Source: [Eubacterium] cellulosolvens LD2006 | GTDB lineage: Bacteria; Bacillota; Clostridia; Lachnospirales; Lachnospiraceae | Length of the DNA: 40,982 nt | Assembly (NCBI RefSeq): GCF_000621585.1 | Contig: NZ_JHXY01000022.1 | Span: forward strand, 21,559-62,540 | Reading direction: 5' to 3' | Shown here: positions 24,627 to 32,503 of the stretch, in pieces | Layout of the letters: every line of letters begins with the position of its first letter | Position numbering within the stretch: position 1 is the first letter of the stretch | The notes under the pieces: model-generated | What the model was told of the DNA's origin: nothing | Database searches by the model: none | What the model saw: the letters and a program-made list of their open reading frames with translations, nothing else | Made by a program: the position numbers and the translations under genes

Positions 24627-25637
24627 TTACTGAGTGACAGATGGATCGATGCCGGCGGGGCTCTTGTTCGACGTCTGACGGAATGCTTTCTCCTGCAGAA
24701 GCCTGTTCAGGATCTTTTGCGCTGTATAAGAGAACATACATGCTCCTGAGAAGACGAGGAGCAGCGTGATGCAGTATTGTAAAACACCTGTGCCAAATCT
24801 CGTGTTTAAGCGCATTTTTTCAACCACACGGAAGATGAACATATGTGACAGGTAGATTTCCATGCTGATTCCGCTGATCAGGCGGATCGGTGTTGTCAGA
24901 GGCGCCTTGACAGAAATCGAGAACATCAGGAGGGAAGCGGTAACGGCAATCCTCGTAAAGACATTTTCTCCGAAAAAGTAATAGCAGCCGGTTGTCAGCA
25001 CAAGAACAGACAACAGATAGTACCACCGGACGTCTTCGATCGCTTCACTGTATTTGTAGATCAGTCCGCCAAGGACAAAATAGCAGGCGGAATATAGAAA
25101 GTATCTTCTGGTTAATCCAAAATACCGGTCGCATACCATATTCAGTCCAACGGCGACGAAGAGGGAGAGCCAGGCACGTCTTTTGGTTTTTATCAATACG
25201 GTAAAGAAAGGGAAGAGCAGATAAAAAATGAATACAATTCCAAGGAACCAGCCGACGCCGACCACATGCATGTCTGTCGGTAGGAATTTATGAAGAAGGG
25301 TCATTTCTGCAAAGCCTTCTGCCATAGCAAATGTGCTGAAATCATGAATCAGGTCTATTGCGATCATCAGTGTGAAGAACGGAAGGATCTTCAAATATCT
25401 CTTTTTGTAGAAGTTTTCCCAGCTGATTCTGCCGTCCATTACCTTTTGATAATATCCGCAACACAAGCCGAACGCAGAGAGAGCCATAAATACATACACG
25501 AAATCTGTGAATGAATCCAAAACTGTGTTGTAAAAAACACCGCTGATTTTGTATGTATTATTGGCCATCATATGCATGGATACGATGCCGATACAAGCAA
25601 TCACTTTTAGCCATTCTATTCCACTGTATTTCTTCAT
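24627..25637 (-). CDS. Acyltransferase 3 family membrane protein
   Basis: Predicted O-acyltransferase in the cytoplasmic membrane, 336 residues with about ten membrane segments. It has the family opening (GIEWLKVIACIGIVSMHMMA, with the catalytic-type His about residue 22), the basic loop after helix 2 (YKKRYLKILPFF) and a late YLSHMFIFRVVEK. Such proteins acetylate or succinylate surface sugars and peptidoglycan. ATG 25637 has GGGG upstream. It is a single gene; the nearest same-strand gene upstream is the Pro-rich precursor peptide, separated by a terminator and about 300 nt. A role in that cluster is possible by position but not supported by sequence. Confidence 0.85.
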   Translation of the reverse strand: MKKYSGIEWLKVIACIGIVSMHMMANNTYKISGVFYNTVLDSFTDFVYVFMALSAFGLCCGYYQKVMDGRISWENFYKKRYLKILPFFTLMIAIDLIHDFSTFAMAEGFAEMTLLHKFLPTDMHVVGVGWFLGIVFIFYLLFPFFTVLIKTKRRAWLSLFVAVGLNMVCDRYFGLTRRYFLYSACYFVLGGLIYKYSEAIEDVRWYYLLSVLVLTTGCYYFFGENVFTRIAVTASLLMFSISVKAPLTTPIRLISGISMEIYLSHMFIFRVVEKMRLNTRFGTGVLQYCITLLLVFSGACMFSYTAQKILNRLLQEKAFRQTSNKSPAGIDPSVTQ

Positions 25638-25943
25638 AACGATTACCCCATTCCAAAATGATTTTACCTCCCATAAAGTGCGGAGGGACTACTCTTTATC
25701 AAAAAACTTCTATTAATGTTAGAAAACTCACCTATATAATACACCTTTTTGTCTCCGAATACTATATTTTCGGACATTTTAAATATGATTTTTGATGTGA
25801 ATTGTTTTTGACGAGAGCTTTGGAAAGCGCTTTTTCATCTTCTGCAAGCAGTATTCGCATAGAGTTCCCCCGTTTTCACAGAATATTTTTCTTATTATAA
25901 CGCAGAAAGCTTAAGTGAAGCTAAAGGATAAAAAAACGATGAC
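25638..25943. other. AT-rich intergenic region upstream of the acyltransferase
   Basis: About 300 nt. It contains A/T-rich stretches suited to a minus-strand promoter for the acyltransferase (TATAAT-like words around 25733-25740), but I cannot fix one confidently. No gene is seen. Confidence 0.4.
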
Positions 25944-25980
25944 GCAAAAAGTGTCCAAGGCGAAATGCCATGGACACTTA
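25944..25980 (-). terminator. Terminator of the second precursor peptide gene
   Basis: Minus-strand hairpin AAGTGTCCATGGC...GCC.TGGACACTT followed by TTTTTG. The stem is the same sequence as the terminator behind the first precursor (28441-28474), evidence that the two peptide genes are duplicated cassettes. Confidence 0.8.
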
Positions 25981-26011
25981 ATAATAAACAAGATTTGTAC
26001 GATGCACAGCT

Positions 26012-26194
26012 TCAGCTGAACCTCTCAGGATCAGGGATCGGAATACCGGTGGGATCCGGAATAGGAGTACTGGTTGGATGATGCGGGCGGCGAGTTGGCC
26101 TTGGAGTGGGTGTTGATGGCCACCAGCAATTAATGGAAGCTGCTGTATTGCTAATATCAACAGATACAATTTCAGGAGTTGCCCAGTTTTTCAT
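26012..26194 (-). CDS. RiPP-like precursor peptide with Pro/Thr-rich core
   Basis: 60-residue peptide, probably ribosomally made and then modified. The N-terminal 17 residues (MKNWATPEIVSVDISNT) share W4, P7, D13-I14-S15 and T17 with the other precursor at 28511. They fit the aromatic-x-x-P...T layout of lasso-type leaders. The rest is unusual: ASINCWWPS, a run of TP/RP/HP dipeptides, then two PIPDP motifs and the ending PERFS. It has one Cys (residue 23) and no Asp or Glu near the start of the core. ATG 26194 is chosen to align with the partner (both 60 residues); AAAGGA lies 9-12 nt upstream and an ATG at 26200 is also usable. It has its own promoter and terminator, downstream of the synthetase-like gene. 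Confidence 0.7.
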   Translation of the reverse strand: MKNWATPEIVSVDISNTAASINCWWPSTPTPRPTRRPHHPTSTPIPDPTGIPIPDPERFS

Positions 26195-26250
26195 AAGCAT
26201 GTTTCCTTTCTGCAATACTTGTTGAATAATTTAAATTCGGTACGTATATC

Positions 26251-26259
26251 AGTATAGCA
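26251..26259 (-). promoter_or_regulatory. Extended -10 promoter of the second precursor
   Basis: Minus-strand TGCTATACT, with TTAACA about 18 nt further upstream as a -35. The surrounding 15-nt block ATATCAGTATAGCAG is identical to the one ahead of the first precursor (28757-28770). Confidence 0.6.
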
Positions 26260-26363
26260 GAAAATATGGGGAAATGTTAAAATCTAACCATGCAGATAGA
26301 TAAAATGTGATATGTAACAGAAAAATATGTAATATTGGTGAATTATACACAACAAAAAGCAAC

Positions 26364-28325
26364 TTATGTGACAATTATGTTACCTTTTTTCACGACAGAC
26401 GAGAGAGGATCCGAATGCAGAAAACTCATGAAGGAAAGGATGATGCAGAGATCAAGTTCCAGTGAGCGGTTTTTTTCCTCGATATGAGGATGAGCTTCGA
26501 TGTAAGCGCGGATTTCGTCAGATTTGATCCAGGACGGCGCGTCTTTTACGGCAGAAACCTCCAGTTTCCGGACACGTTCTGCATCAGCGTCCAGGCGCAC
26601 AAGCCAGTCCGCATTCTGGATTCCGACCCTGGCATGGAAGGCGGTGATCGCCTTTGGCAGGTAATCTTTCATTACTTCCCGGATGAAATACCTCTGACTT
26701 CCGTTCCACGCGAAGTACTCATAGGGCACGGAATTGCAGAAGCTGAGCAGATCCATATCCCTCGTCGGATCGCGGAGAAGAAGACCGTATTTCAGACTCA
26801 TCTTGGTATCCATCACGCCGAGATAGGAGTAGATACACTTGCTGTACAGGGAGGCGCGGTTGGTCGCTTCGTCCGACGGATAGTACTCGGTGGTGTACAT
26901 AATTCCTTCCGGCAGTCGTTTCTTCAGATCATATTCTTCGAGAATTTCCCGATCTAAAAAAGAATTCAGCAGTGACAGATCAATGATAGGGTCTTTTTTT
27001 ATCCGTTTGGCAGTGCGGTAGCTTTTCCAAAGATACCGGAAGTGTTTTTTTCTGCTGTATCCGGCTTTTTTACAGTATTCGGAATAGAGGCGGAGCCAGC
27101 GGAAAGGTCTCTTTTTCCGGTATAAATCGTAGAGAATGTCATCTGCGTAGCCGTAAGATACCGTGGAATTGCCGCACTGACCGGTCAAAAAAACACGGCA
27201 TCCCTCTCTGCAGGCCGCTTCATAGATTTCCGTCAGGCTGGATAGGTTGATAAAAGCTTTATAAGGAATCTCCAGTGTCTCTGTGATTTCCGGAATCGAG
27301 TCCGTAAAATCTCTGCCGTCCTGATCGGAAAAATGCATTTCGATATTCGGGTACATCCTTCCGATGGCCTTAACTCCTTCTGTTTCATCGGTGACTTCAT
27401 AATAGCGGGATTTGGTTTTGTAATGAGGAATATACGTATAAGAATAGAGTTGTTTTTCCTCATTTGCCAGTTTCCGCGCGGCCAGAGCGGCGACGGAAGA
27501 GGAGTCACAGCCACTGCTTAGAGCGATCCCTACTTCCCCGGAAGTGCGCAGGGCACGGTGGACGGCGATTTTATAGGTATCCAGGAACTGTTCCGCAGCG
27601 TTTTTGATGTTTCCTGAGACTTTTATATTCTCCGGTCGCCAGTATTCTGTTTTTTTTGTCCATTCCGGCCCGATGAGGACATAAGTGCCGGCTTCCAGCA
27701 TTTTTACACCGCTCCACGGAGTGTCTTCGGAGGAAAAATTCGGAAACAGGCCGGGTGAGATCAGATAATCTTTGTAGTAAAGTCTGTCCGGTTTGATTTC
27801 GGGGTGAAGCAGGCGGATCGGCGTAATCCGTGTGGAAAAAACAACACGGTTGTCGGCTTTGTAATAATAGAGACAGCGGTTCGACAACTGATCGGTACAG
27901 AGAAAGAGTTCTTCTTTTTCGGTATCGAAAACCGCAATCGAGAAGAGTCCTTTCAGATGTTTGACGAAATTATATCCCCATACTTCAAAGGCACGTTGCA
28001 ACAGTTGACCGTCGGCGATGATGGGATTGTTGTTTTGAGGGATAGCAAGATCCGGACAGGAAGTTTCCAAATCCGATATCAGTTCCTTCCGGTTGTCCAG
28101 AACGACATCGGCAGTCATCATATATCGTCCGTCGTGAAAGCTGATCGGAAGCTGTTCTGCAGATGCCTCCGGCGTAAAAAACTGAAGGCCGCAGCCCATG
28201 TAACAGCGGTCGGTTTGTATCTCATCGAAACGGTCAATTTTGCAATGTTTTTCATAATGATTGCGCATCAGCGCAGTCTGTGCCGGATCGATGGTTTTGT
28301 CTATGATTCCCCAGATAGCTGACAT
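26364..28325 (-). CDS. Asparagine-synthetase-like enzyme (lasso-cyclase type, no catalytic Cys)
   Basis: 653-residue protein with an N-terminal class II amidotransferase-like domain and a C-terminal ATP-pyrophosphatase domain. The mature start is MSAIWGIID. The Cys2 that releases ammonia in true asparagine synthetases is absent, as in lasso peptide cyclases. The pyrophosphate loop LSSGCDSSSVAAL is present near residues 267-279, so adenylation of a carboxylate is expected. Start ATG 28325 with AGGAGA 8 nt upstream; earlier in-frame codons run through a repeat. It lies between two precursor peptide genes on the same strand, with an HPr-kinase-like gene divergent. Likely job: activate a side chain or terminus of the peptide for amide bond formation. 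The substrate bond is unknown because the cores lack the usual acidic acceptor. Confidence 0.85.
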   Translation of the reverse strand: MSAIWGIIDKTIDPAQTALMRNHYEKHCKIDRFDEIQTDRCYMGCGLQFFTPEASAEQLPISFHDGRYMMTADVVLDNRKELISDLETSCPDLAIPQNNNPIIADGQLLQRAFEVWGYNFVKHLKGLFSIAVFDTEKEELFLCTDQLSNRCLYYYKADNRVVFSTRITPIRLLHPEIKPDRLYYKDYLISPGLFPNFSSEDTPWSGVKMLEAGTYVLIGPEWTKKTEYWRPENIKVSGNIKNAAEQFLDTYKIAVHRALRTSGEVGIALSSGCDSSSVAALAARKLANEEKQLYSYTYIPHYKTKSRYYEVTDETEGVKAIGRMYPNIEMHFSDQDGRDFTDSIPEITETLEIPYKAFINLSSLTEIYEAACREGCRVFLTGQCGNSTVSYGYADDILYDLYRKKRPFRWLRLYSEYCKKAGYSRKKHFRYLWKSYRTAKRIKKDPIIDLSLLNSFLDREILEEYDLKKRLPEGIMYTTEYYPSDEATNRASLYSKCIYSYLGVMDTKMSLKYGLLLRDPTRDMDLLSFCNSVPYEYFAWNGSQRYFIREVMKDYLPKAITAFHARVGIQNADWLVRLDADAERVRKLEVSAVKDAPSWIKSDEIRAYIEAHPHIEEKNRSLELDLCIILSFMSFLHSDPLSSVVKKGNIIVT

Positions 28326-28340
28326 AAGTTTTCTCCTAAT

Positions 28341-28434
28341 AAAAATGCCGCACACGGCATTCTCGCGCCGGGCCTGGAATGCGGAGCATTTACGCATCGC
28401 GCGAGTGCGCATGTAAACAGAGCGTTGTGTGTTA
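28341..28434 (-). repeat. Diverged short-body copy of the modular repeat
   Basis: On the minus strand it reads AACGCTC...ATGCGCACTCGCGCG, then an inner stem AATGC-TCC-GCATT, then GGCGCGAGAATGCCG-TGTG-CGGCATT and a short T run. Compared with 244-331 and 1539-1624 the inner and terminal stems have changed sequence but still pair. It lies between the terminator of precursor 1 and the ribosome site of the synthetase-like gene. Confidence 0.75.
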
Positions 28435-28440
28435 GCATAC

Positions 28441-28474
28441 AAAAAGTGTCCATGGCTGATCCACGGACACTTTT
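28441..28474 (-). terminator. Terminator of the first precursor peptide gene
   Basis: Minus-strand stem AAAAGTGTCCGTGG-ATCAG-CCATGGACACTTTTT. It separates the precursor from the downstream synthetase-like gene and may act as an attenuator that gives more peptide than enzyme transcript. Confidence 0.8.
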
Positions 28475-28510
28475 CAGAACGATTACAGACAAGAAACGAT
28501 AGCTTTGTAA

Positions 28511-28693
28511 TTAGCTCAGTCGATCCACTTCCACCACATCCGGTGCCTCTGTCGCGATCGGAATACTAGTGACAGATTCTTCATTCGGCCGGGTACCGTT
28601 CAATGCGCCATCCGGATATGCAAAGTTTATTTTTGAATTTTGTGTATCGGAAATATCGATTGTTAAAAACTGTGGCTCATTCCAATTCTTCAT
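28511..28693 (-). CDS. RiPP-like precursor peptide
   Basis: 60-residue peptide. The leader-like part MKNWNEPQFLTIDISDT matches the second precursor at W4, P7, D13, I14, S15 and T17. It is followed by QNSKINFAYPDG, an Asn/Glu/Thr-rich middle and the ending EVDRLS. Both precursors end in (D/E)-R-(L/F)-S; in the paeninodin lasso locus the HPr-kinase-like enzyme phosphorylates such a C-terminal Ser. If cleavage leaves Thr at position -2, the first Asp of the core is residue 10, just outside the 7-9 positions used for lasso rings. GGGGGG lies 6 nt before ATG 28693. It has its own extended -10 promoter (28761) and terminator (28441). Confidence 0.75.
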   Translation of the reverse strand: MKNWNEPQFLTIDISDTQNSKINFAYPDGALNGTRPNEESVTSIPIATEAPDVVEVDRLS

Positions 28694-28760
28694 AGGTTTC
28701 CCCCCTGTTACATAACGAAAACAATGTAAGTTACACAGACGTGTTTCTTAGATGGATATC

Positions 28761-28769
28761 AGTATAGCA
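28761..28769 (-). promoter_or_regulatory. Extended -10 promoter of the first precursor
   Basis: Minus-strand TGCTATACT inside the conserved block ATATCAGTATAGCAG, 68 nt before the ATG. No good -35 is visible, so an activator or the extended -10 alone may suffice. The remaining stretch to 28946 is AT-rich divergent promoter DNA for the kinase-like gene. Confidence 0.6.
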
Positions 28770-28946
28770 GATGTATTTTTGAGAAGGGCTAAAAATAACA
28801 AAGAAGTTAGAGAAATTGGTGATAAAATACATAATAATGATGATATTACATATAATCGTCTGAAATGTATAACAGGATCTGAAGAAATGAGTCATATATT
28901 TGAGATATTATCTGCTTGATCACATTTTTTAAAGAAGGAGTGGCTT

Positions 28947-29846
28947 ATGTACTGTTATCAAATCTATGGTTTTTTACTTTCTTCCACATTGGAGTTTCCG
29001 CAATTGTTGGAAGTTTCAAAAGAACAATCCTTAGAAGAGGATCGTGTGGATTTGTACATTCGGGAGATGAGCGAATCGGAAGACCTCTCATCCGAAGAGA
29101 AAAACGCACAGTATGGAATCGGACGTGAGCGATCCTGGCTGGTAAATCGAACAGGGGAATTTCTGATTCGAAGCGGACGGGAAATATTTTATCATGCCCA
29201 TGAGGATGCCAATATCTGGTATCTTCGGAGCTATTTGCTCGGGTTTGTGATGGCAATGCTGCTGCATCAGCGCTCAATGTTTGCTGTTCACTGCAGCGCG
29301 GTCATCCACGAGGGAGAGGCAACTCTGATTACCGGAGAGAGCGGTTCCGGAAAGTCCACTCTGACAGCCCGTTTTCTGCAACATGGGGCGAAGCTGGCGG
29401 CCGACGACATTGCGGCGGTGAAACTCACTGAGGAAGGGAGTATCTGTTATCCCGCCTTTCCGTTTCAGAAACTCGTCCGTGATGCTGCTCTTGCACAGGG
29501 ATATCAGTTGGATGAACTTCTATATATCAACGAAGTAAAGGATAAATTCCTTGTACCGATGAAGGAAAAATTCGAAGCTTCGCCTTGTCCGGTAAATCGG
29601 ATGATTTATCTGTCGCCTGCTCCGGTAAGTGAAATTCAAGTCCGGCAATTGCGGGGGATGGAGCAGTTGTTTGTGTTTCGGAACAGTCAGTTTCTGCATT
29701 CTCTTCCGGGGGAGTGGGAGCGCGAGGAGGAATTTCTTCAGCTCAGTCTGAAGACAGCGGCTTCTTTTCCGATTTATCTGGTTCTCAGACCGCAAGATGG
29801 AAGTACGGAGGCGGAGGAGACGTACCGCAGAATACGCGCGATCTGA
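28947..29846 (+). CDS. HPr-kinase-like protein (lasso-peptide kinase type)
   Basis: 299-residue protein with a P-loop domain like HPr kinase/phosphorylase but without its N-terminal sensor domain. Visible are HCSAVIHEGEA leading into the Walker A GESGSGKST (residues 130-138) and the Asp pair AADDIAAV (153-154). In Firmicutes lasso clusters homologues of this size (PadeK in the paeninodin locus) phosphorylate the C-terminal Ser of the precursor; both precursors here end in Ser. GAAGGAG precedes ATG 28947. It is divergent from precursor 1 across about 250 nt. True HPr kinase is unlikely because the length, context and missing N-terminal domain do not fit. Confidence 0.8.
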   Translation: MYCYQIYGFLLSSTLEFPQLLEVSKEQSLEEDRVDLYIREMSESEDLSSEEKNAQYGIGRERSWLVNRTGEFLIRSGREIFYHAHEDANIWYLRSYLLGFVMAMLLHQRSMFAVHCSAVIHEGEATLITGESGSGKSTLTARFLQHGAKLAADDIAAVKLTEEGSICYPAFPFQKLVRDAALAQGYQLDELLYINEVKDKFLVPMKEKFEASPCPVNRMIYLSPAPVSEIQVRQLRGMEQLFVFRNSQFLHSLPGEWEREEEFLQLSLKTAASFPIYLVLRPQDGSTEAEETYRRIRAI

Positions 29847-29927
29847 TTGGATTTGAAATGAGAGGCCGGATGTTATTTTGTCTGTACTATGGTATCATGG
29901 AAAAAAATGTATAAAGAGGGTTTATAT

Positions 29928-30275
29928 TTGAAAAAAGCAGTTGTGATAATTATAGATGTTCTGTTGATGCTGGCAATGATTGTACCGGTCGGGGCGCTGC
30001 TCTGGGACTGTATCTATTCGGCGATGGAAGGAGTCATCCCGTGGGGAATGGGGTACGGACTGGATTACGGCGAGAAGATTTACGGCTTCGAAGCCTTTCG
30101 TTATGTGTTTACGTTTGATTGTGTCTTTTTCTTTATCCTGGTGATTCTGTGGGTCTGTTTGTTTGTCGGAACGGCGGCCTTTACCGTTTTCACCGTTTTG
30201 TATGTAAAGAAAAATGAGTATTTTCCGACGGCAGGCAATTCTTTGCAGCAAAAGTCAGGTGTCCACGATATTTGA
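29928..30275 (+). CDS. Small membrane protein of unknown function
   Basis: 115 residues if started at TTG 29928, which has AAAGAGGG 7 nt upstream; ATG 29889 and ATG 29907 are in frame but lack a ribosome site. There are two clear membrane segments (about 4-27 and 68-98) joined by a short loop rich in Gly and Tyr (GMGYGLDYGEKIYGF), and a polar C-terminal tail. No family is recognised. It follows the kinase-like gene by 81 nt on the same strand and could be an accessory or immunity/export factor of the peptide cluster, but only position suggests it. Confidence 0.55.
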   Translation: MKKAVVIIIDVLLMLAMIVPVGALLWDCIYSAMEGVIPWGMGYGLDYGEKIYGFEAFRYVFTFDCVFFFILVILWVCLFVGTAAFTVFTVLYVKKNEYFPTAGNSLQQKSGVHDI

Positions 30276-30337
30276 ATTGAAGGAAGAAAGAAAGGAACGC
30301 GGTGCCGTTCGTCAGACGTGCATCACGGAAGTGAAAA

Positions 30338-31402
30338 ATGGCAGAAAGCTACAGATCCGAACAATTGAAGAAACGACATGAGAAGCTTCAGGAACTGAAT
30401 GAGAAGCTTCCGTCCTATGTCAATGACGCCTTGCGACGAGGTCCCGGAGCAAATTGTCAGGTGAGTTCCCTGGTCAACTACGCCAGGGACTTTTATATTT
30501 TCTGCGAATATCTCTGCGCAAACAATCCGATCCTGACAGAGGTGGCTCCGAAGAATATTCCGATCAGCTTCATGGAAAAACTTACTGTGGATGACATCGA
30601 TGAATTTCTGATTGCTTCCCGGTCGTACACGACGCCAAAGGGGATTGTAAAGGACACGAGTCCGTCCAGACTGAAGGCGATCAAGTCAAGTTTGTCCGTC
30701 ATTTTTTCCTGGCTCTGTACGCATGACTATATTCCGAAGGATCCGACCGTCGGAGCCATGACGATACGAATCAAAAAGGACAAGATGATTAACACGCTGG
30801 AGATGCGTGAAGTCAAAAAGCTGGTAAATACAGTAGAAACTTCTGCGCTTTCCACCGAGAGGAAATCGAAACGCGCGAAAAAATCTGCTTACCGGGATAC
30901 GGCGATTATTCTTCTGTTTCTCAACACCGGGATTCGTATTTCCGAGCTGGTCGGTTTGAATCTGAAGGATATAGATTTTGAAGAATACTGCATTTATGTG
31001 ACCAGAAAAGGAGGCAAGCCGGATCAGGTATATTTCAACGACGAGACGGCCGCAGCCCTTGCAGACTATATCCAGCTGGAGCGGGGCACCTACGTGACAG
31101 AAGAGTGCGAGGATGCGCTCTTCATTTCTGCCTTCCACAAACGGATGGCGGTTAGAAGTGTGCAGGAGATGATCAGAAAATACAGCAGGGAGACGCTGCC
31201 GAACAAAAAGAAAGTCACCGGCCACGTCTTTCGCAAAACCTATGGTTCGCTTCTGTATGAGGCCAGTGACCTGAAAAATGTACAGGCTGTCCTGGGACAT
31301 GAATCGATCGTTACGACCTCTACCTACTATGTCAATGAGTCGAAAAACAGAAAGAAAACGTCCGGACGGAGAAATATCTACGAAGAGCGGGAGAATGAAT
31401 AA
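30338..31402 (+). CDS. Tyrosine recombinase/integrase (XerC/D-like)
   Basis: Site-specific recombinase of 354 residues. An N-terminal SAM-like core-binding domain spans about 40-145. The catalytic domain holds all active-site residues: Arg in NTGIRISELVG, Lys in TRKGGKPDQ, HxxR in GHVFRKTYGS, His in LGHES and Tyr in TSTYYVNES. There is no N-terminal arm-binding domain of the Tn916 integrase kind, and the protein ends with a basic tail. It stands alone, with no excisionase, relaxase or phage gene in sight. It may be a stranded integrase of a lost element or a Xer-like enzyme; no dif or att core was identified. ATG 30338 has a weak upstream site (GGAAGTG). Confidence 0.9.
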   Translation: MAESYRSEQLKKRHEKLQELNEKLPSYVNDALRRGPGANCQVSSLVNYARDFYIFCEYLCANNPILTEVAPKNIPISFMEKLTVDDIDEFLIASRSYTTPKGIVKDTSPSRLKAIKSSLSVIFSWLCTHDYIPKDPTVGAMTIRIKKDKMINTLEMREVKKLVNTVETSALSTERKSKRAKKSAYRDTAIILLFLNTGIRISELVGLNLKDIDFEEYCIYVTRKGGKPDQVYFNDETAAALADYIQLERGTYVTEECEDALFISAFHKRMAVRSVQEMIRKYSRETLPNKKKVTGHVFRKTYGSLLYEASDLKNVQAVLGHESIVTTSTYYVNESKNRKKTSGRRNIYEERENE

Positions 31403-31415
31403 TAGAATCCCCTGA

Positions 31416-31449
31416 TTGACAGTTTCACAATAAGATGAAATTATATAAT
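31416..31449 (+). promoter_or_regulatory. Possible promoter of the lipoprotein gene
   Basis: A perfect TTGACA (31416-31421) and TTATATAAT (31441-31449). The spacing to the best TATAAT is long (22 nt), so an alternative -10 at 31440-31445 with an 18-nt spacer may be used. Confidence 0.35.
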
Positions 31450-31558
31450 GATATACAAAAATTCCAGGCTGCCGTGTGGTTTTGTATGTATAGAAACATA
31501 CAGAATCCGCGACAGCTGATTTTGCGCGTTGTCAGGTATTCACACAAGGGGGATGGTT

Positions 31559-32116
31559 ATGAAGAAATATAAAAGCATACTGCTGGTTATGGTAATGATT
31601 TCATCATTTTATTCCGGGTGTGGAGACAGAAGCTTTTCAGACACCTCTTCTGCAGTTCTGACGGAGCACAGCATGACAGGGTCTTCCGTATCAGATGATG
31701 TGGAGCACATCCATGCATCAGGCAAGCTTGATGAATACTGGGTGTCCGAAGATTGCTTTGATCTTATGGGGTATATGAAGGACAACGGCTATACAGGAAG
31801 TATTGACCAGGATGAATGGAATGATCATACCAAAGTAACTTTTTTTGAATTTGAAAAAGATGAGTGGACCATTGATTTCCTTAAAGGAAAAATGTGTTTC
31901 ATTCAATGCCACGATGGTCTGACTACCACGTATACGTTTGTTTTGAAGGATAAGTTACTGAAAGAATCCAGGGATGTTTCGATCTATGGATCGGATGTTT
32001 CCTGCAAATATCATGATCTGAAAGCTTTGAACAAGTTGGTGGATAATATAAATATAACCGAATATCCTTCGGACGGATTCGAAGAATATGGTACTGCGGA
32101 GCGGGCCTCCTTTTAA
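31559..32116 (+). CDS. Putative lipoprotein of unknown function
   Basis: 185 residues. Signal peptide with the hydrophobic stretch ILLVMVMISSF and lipobox-like YSGC, so the mature protein would begin at Cys about 21. A Ser-rich linker follows, then a compact domain with many Asp, Tyr and aromatic residues (DEWNDHTKVTFFEF, FIQCHDGLTTTYTFVL). No family is recognised. ATG 31559 is chosen for AAGGGGG 6 nt upstream; another ATG two codons earlier is too close to it. It is probably a single gene. Confidence 0.65.
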   Translation: MKKYKSILLVMVMISSFYSGCGDRSFSDTSSAVLTEHSMTGSSVSDDVEHIHASGKLDEYWVSEDCFDLMGYMKDNGYTGSIDQDEWNDHTKVTFFEFEKDEWTIDFLKGKMCFIQCHDGLTTTYTFVLKDKLLKESRDVSIYGSDVSCKYHDLKALNKLVDNINITEYPSDGFEEYGTAERASF

Positions 32117-32150
32117 AATTTGTTATCTTCATCCTCCTGTTCTTTCTCGC

Positions 32151-32252
32151 GACGTCGGAGGCGGCGAGTTCACAGAAAATATTGAGAAGATGGGCGGAGA
32201 AGGAACCGCCGAATTCATTTATCAGGCGATTAAAATCTACTGTGATCGCTGA
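32151..32252 (+). pseudogene. C-terminal fragment of a TipAS/MerR-type regulator
   Basis: A 33-codon open stretch reading EFTENIEKMGGEGTAEFIYQ and ending KIYCDR-stop. It resembles the very end of TipAS ligand-binding domains of MerR-family regulators. Nothing upstream encodes the rest, and it directly follows the lipoprotein gene. Too short to be functional. Confidence 0.45.
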
Positions 32253-32320
32253 ATACGACTGCATCTTTTTTGATGCTGCGCAGTTTATTCAGCCCCCGGT
32301 CCGGACTGGATAACTGTCAA

Positions 32321-32503
32321 TCAATGGAGGCTCTTTTTATATTCGCGCGGAGAGAATTTATAGAATTTCTTAAAGGTTTCCGCCATGTAACTGGCATTGG
32401 AGAAACCTGTCCTCTCCGCGATCTGCGTCATGGACATATCGCCTTCCTGCAAAAGGTCGGCGACTTTCCTTACCCTGAAATGCATGAGGTATTCATTTAT
32501 CAC
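32321..32503 (-). pseudogene. C-terminal HTH fragment of an AraC-family regulator
   Basis: About 60 codons encode the two-helix-turn-helix end of an AraC/XylS protein (FRVRKVADLLQEGDMSMTQI, TGFSNASYMAETFKKFY, SPREYKK). In-frame stops lie immediately upstream (about 32519), so the effector domain is missing. It could in principle be translated from GTG 32503, but no ribosome site is evident. It is divergent from the ABC exporter and may be the relic of that exporter's regulator. Confidence 0.75.

Noticed and set aside
26012-28693. Canonical lasso peptide cluster
   Set aside because: The leaders and enzymes resemble one, but no Asp/Glu occurs at core positions 7-9 in either peptide, and the RRE and leader peptidase genes are missing from the neighbourhood, so I do not call it lasso outright.
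28947-29846. Genuine HPr kinase/phosphorylase of carbon control
   Set aside because: The N-terminal domain is lacking, and the gene sits next to the peptide precursors and not to HPr or lgt-type neighbours.
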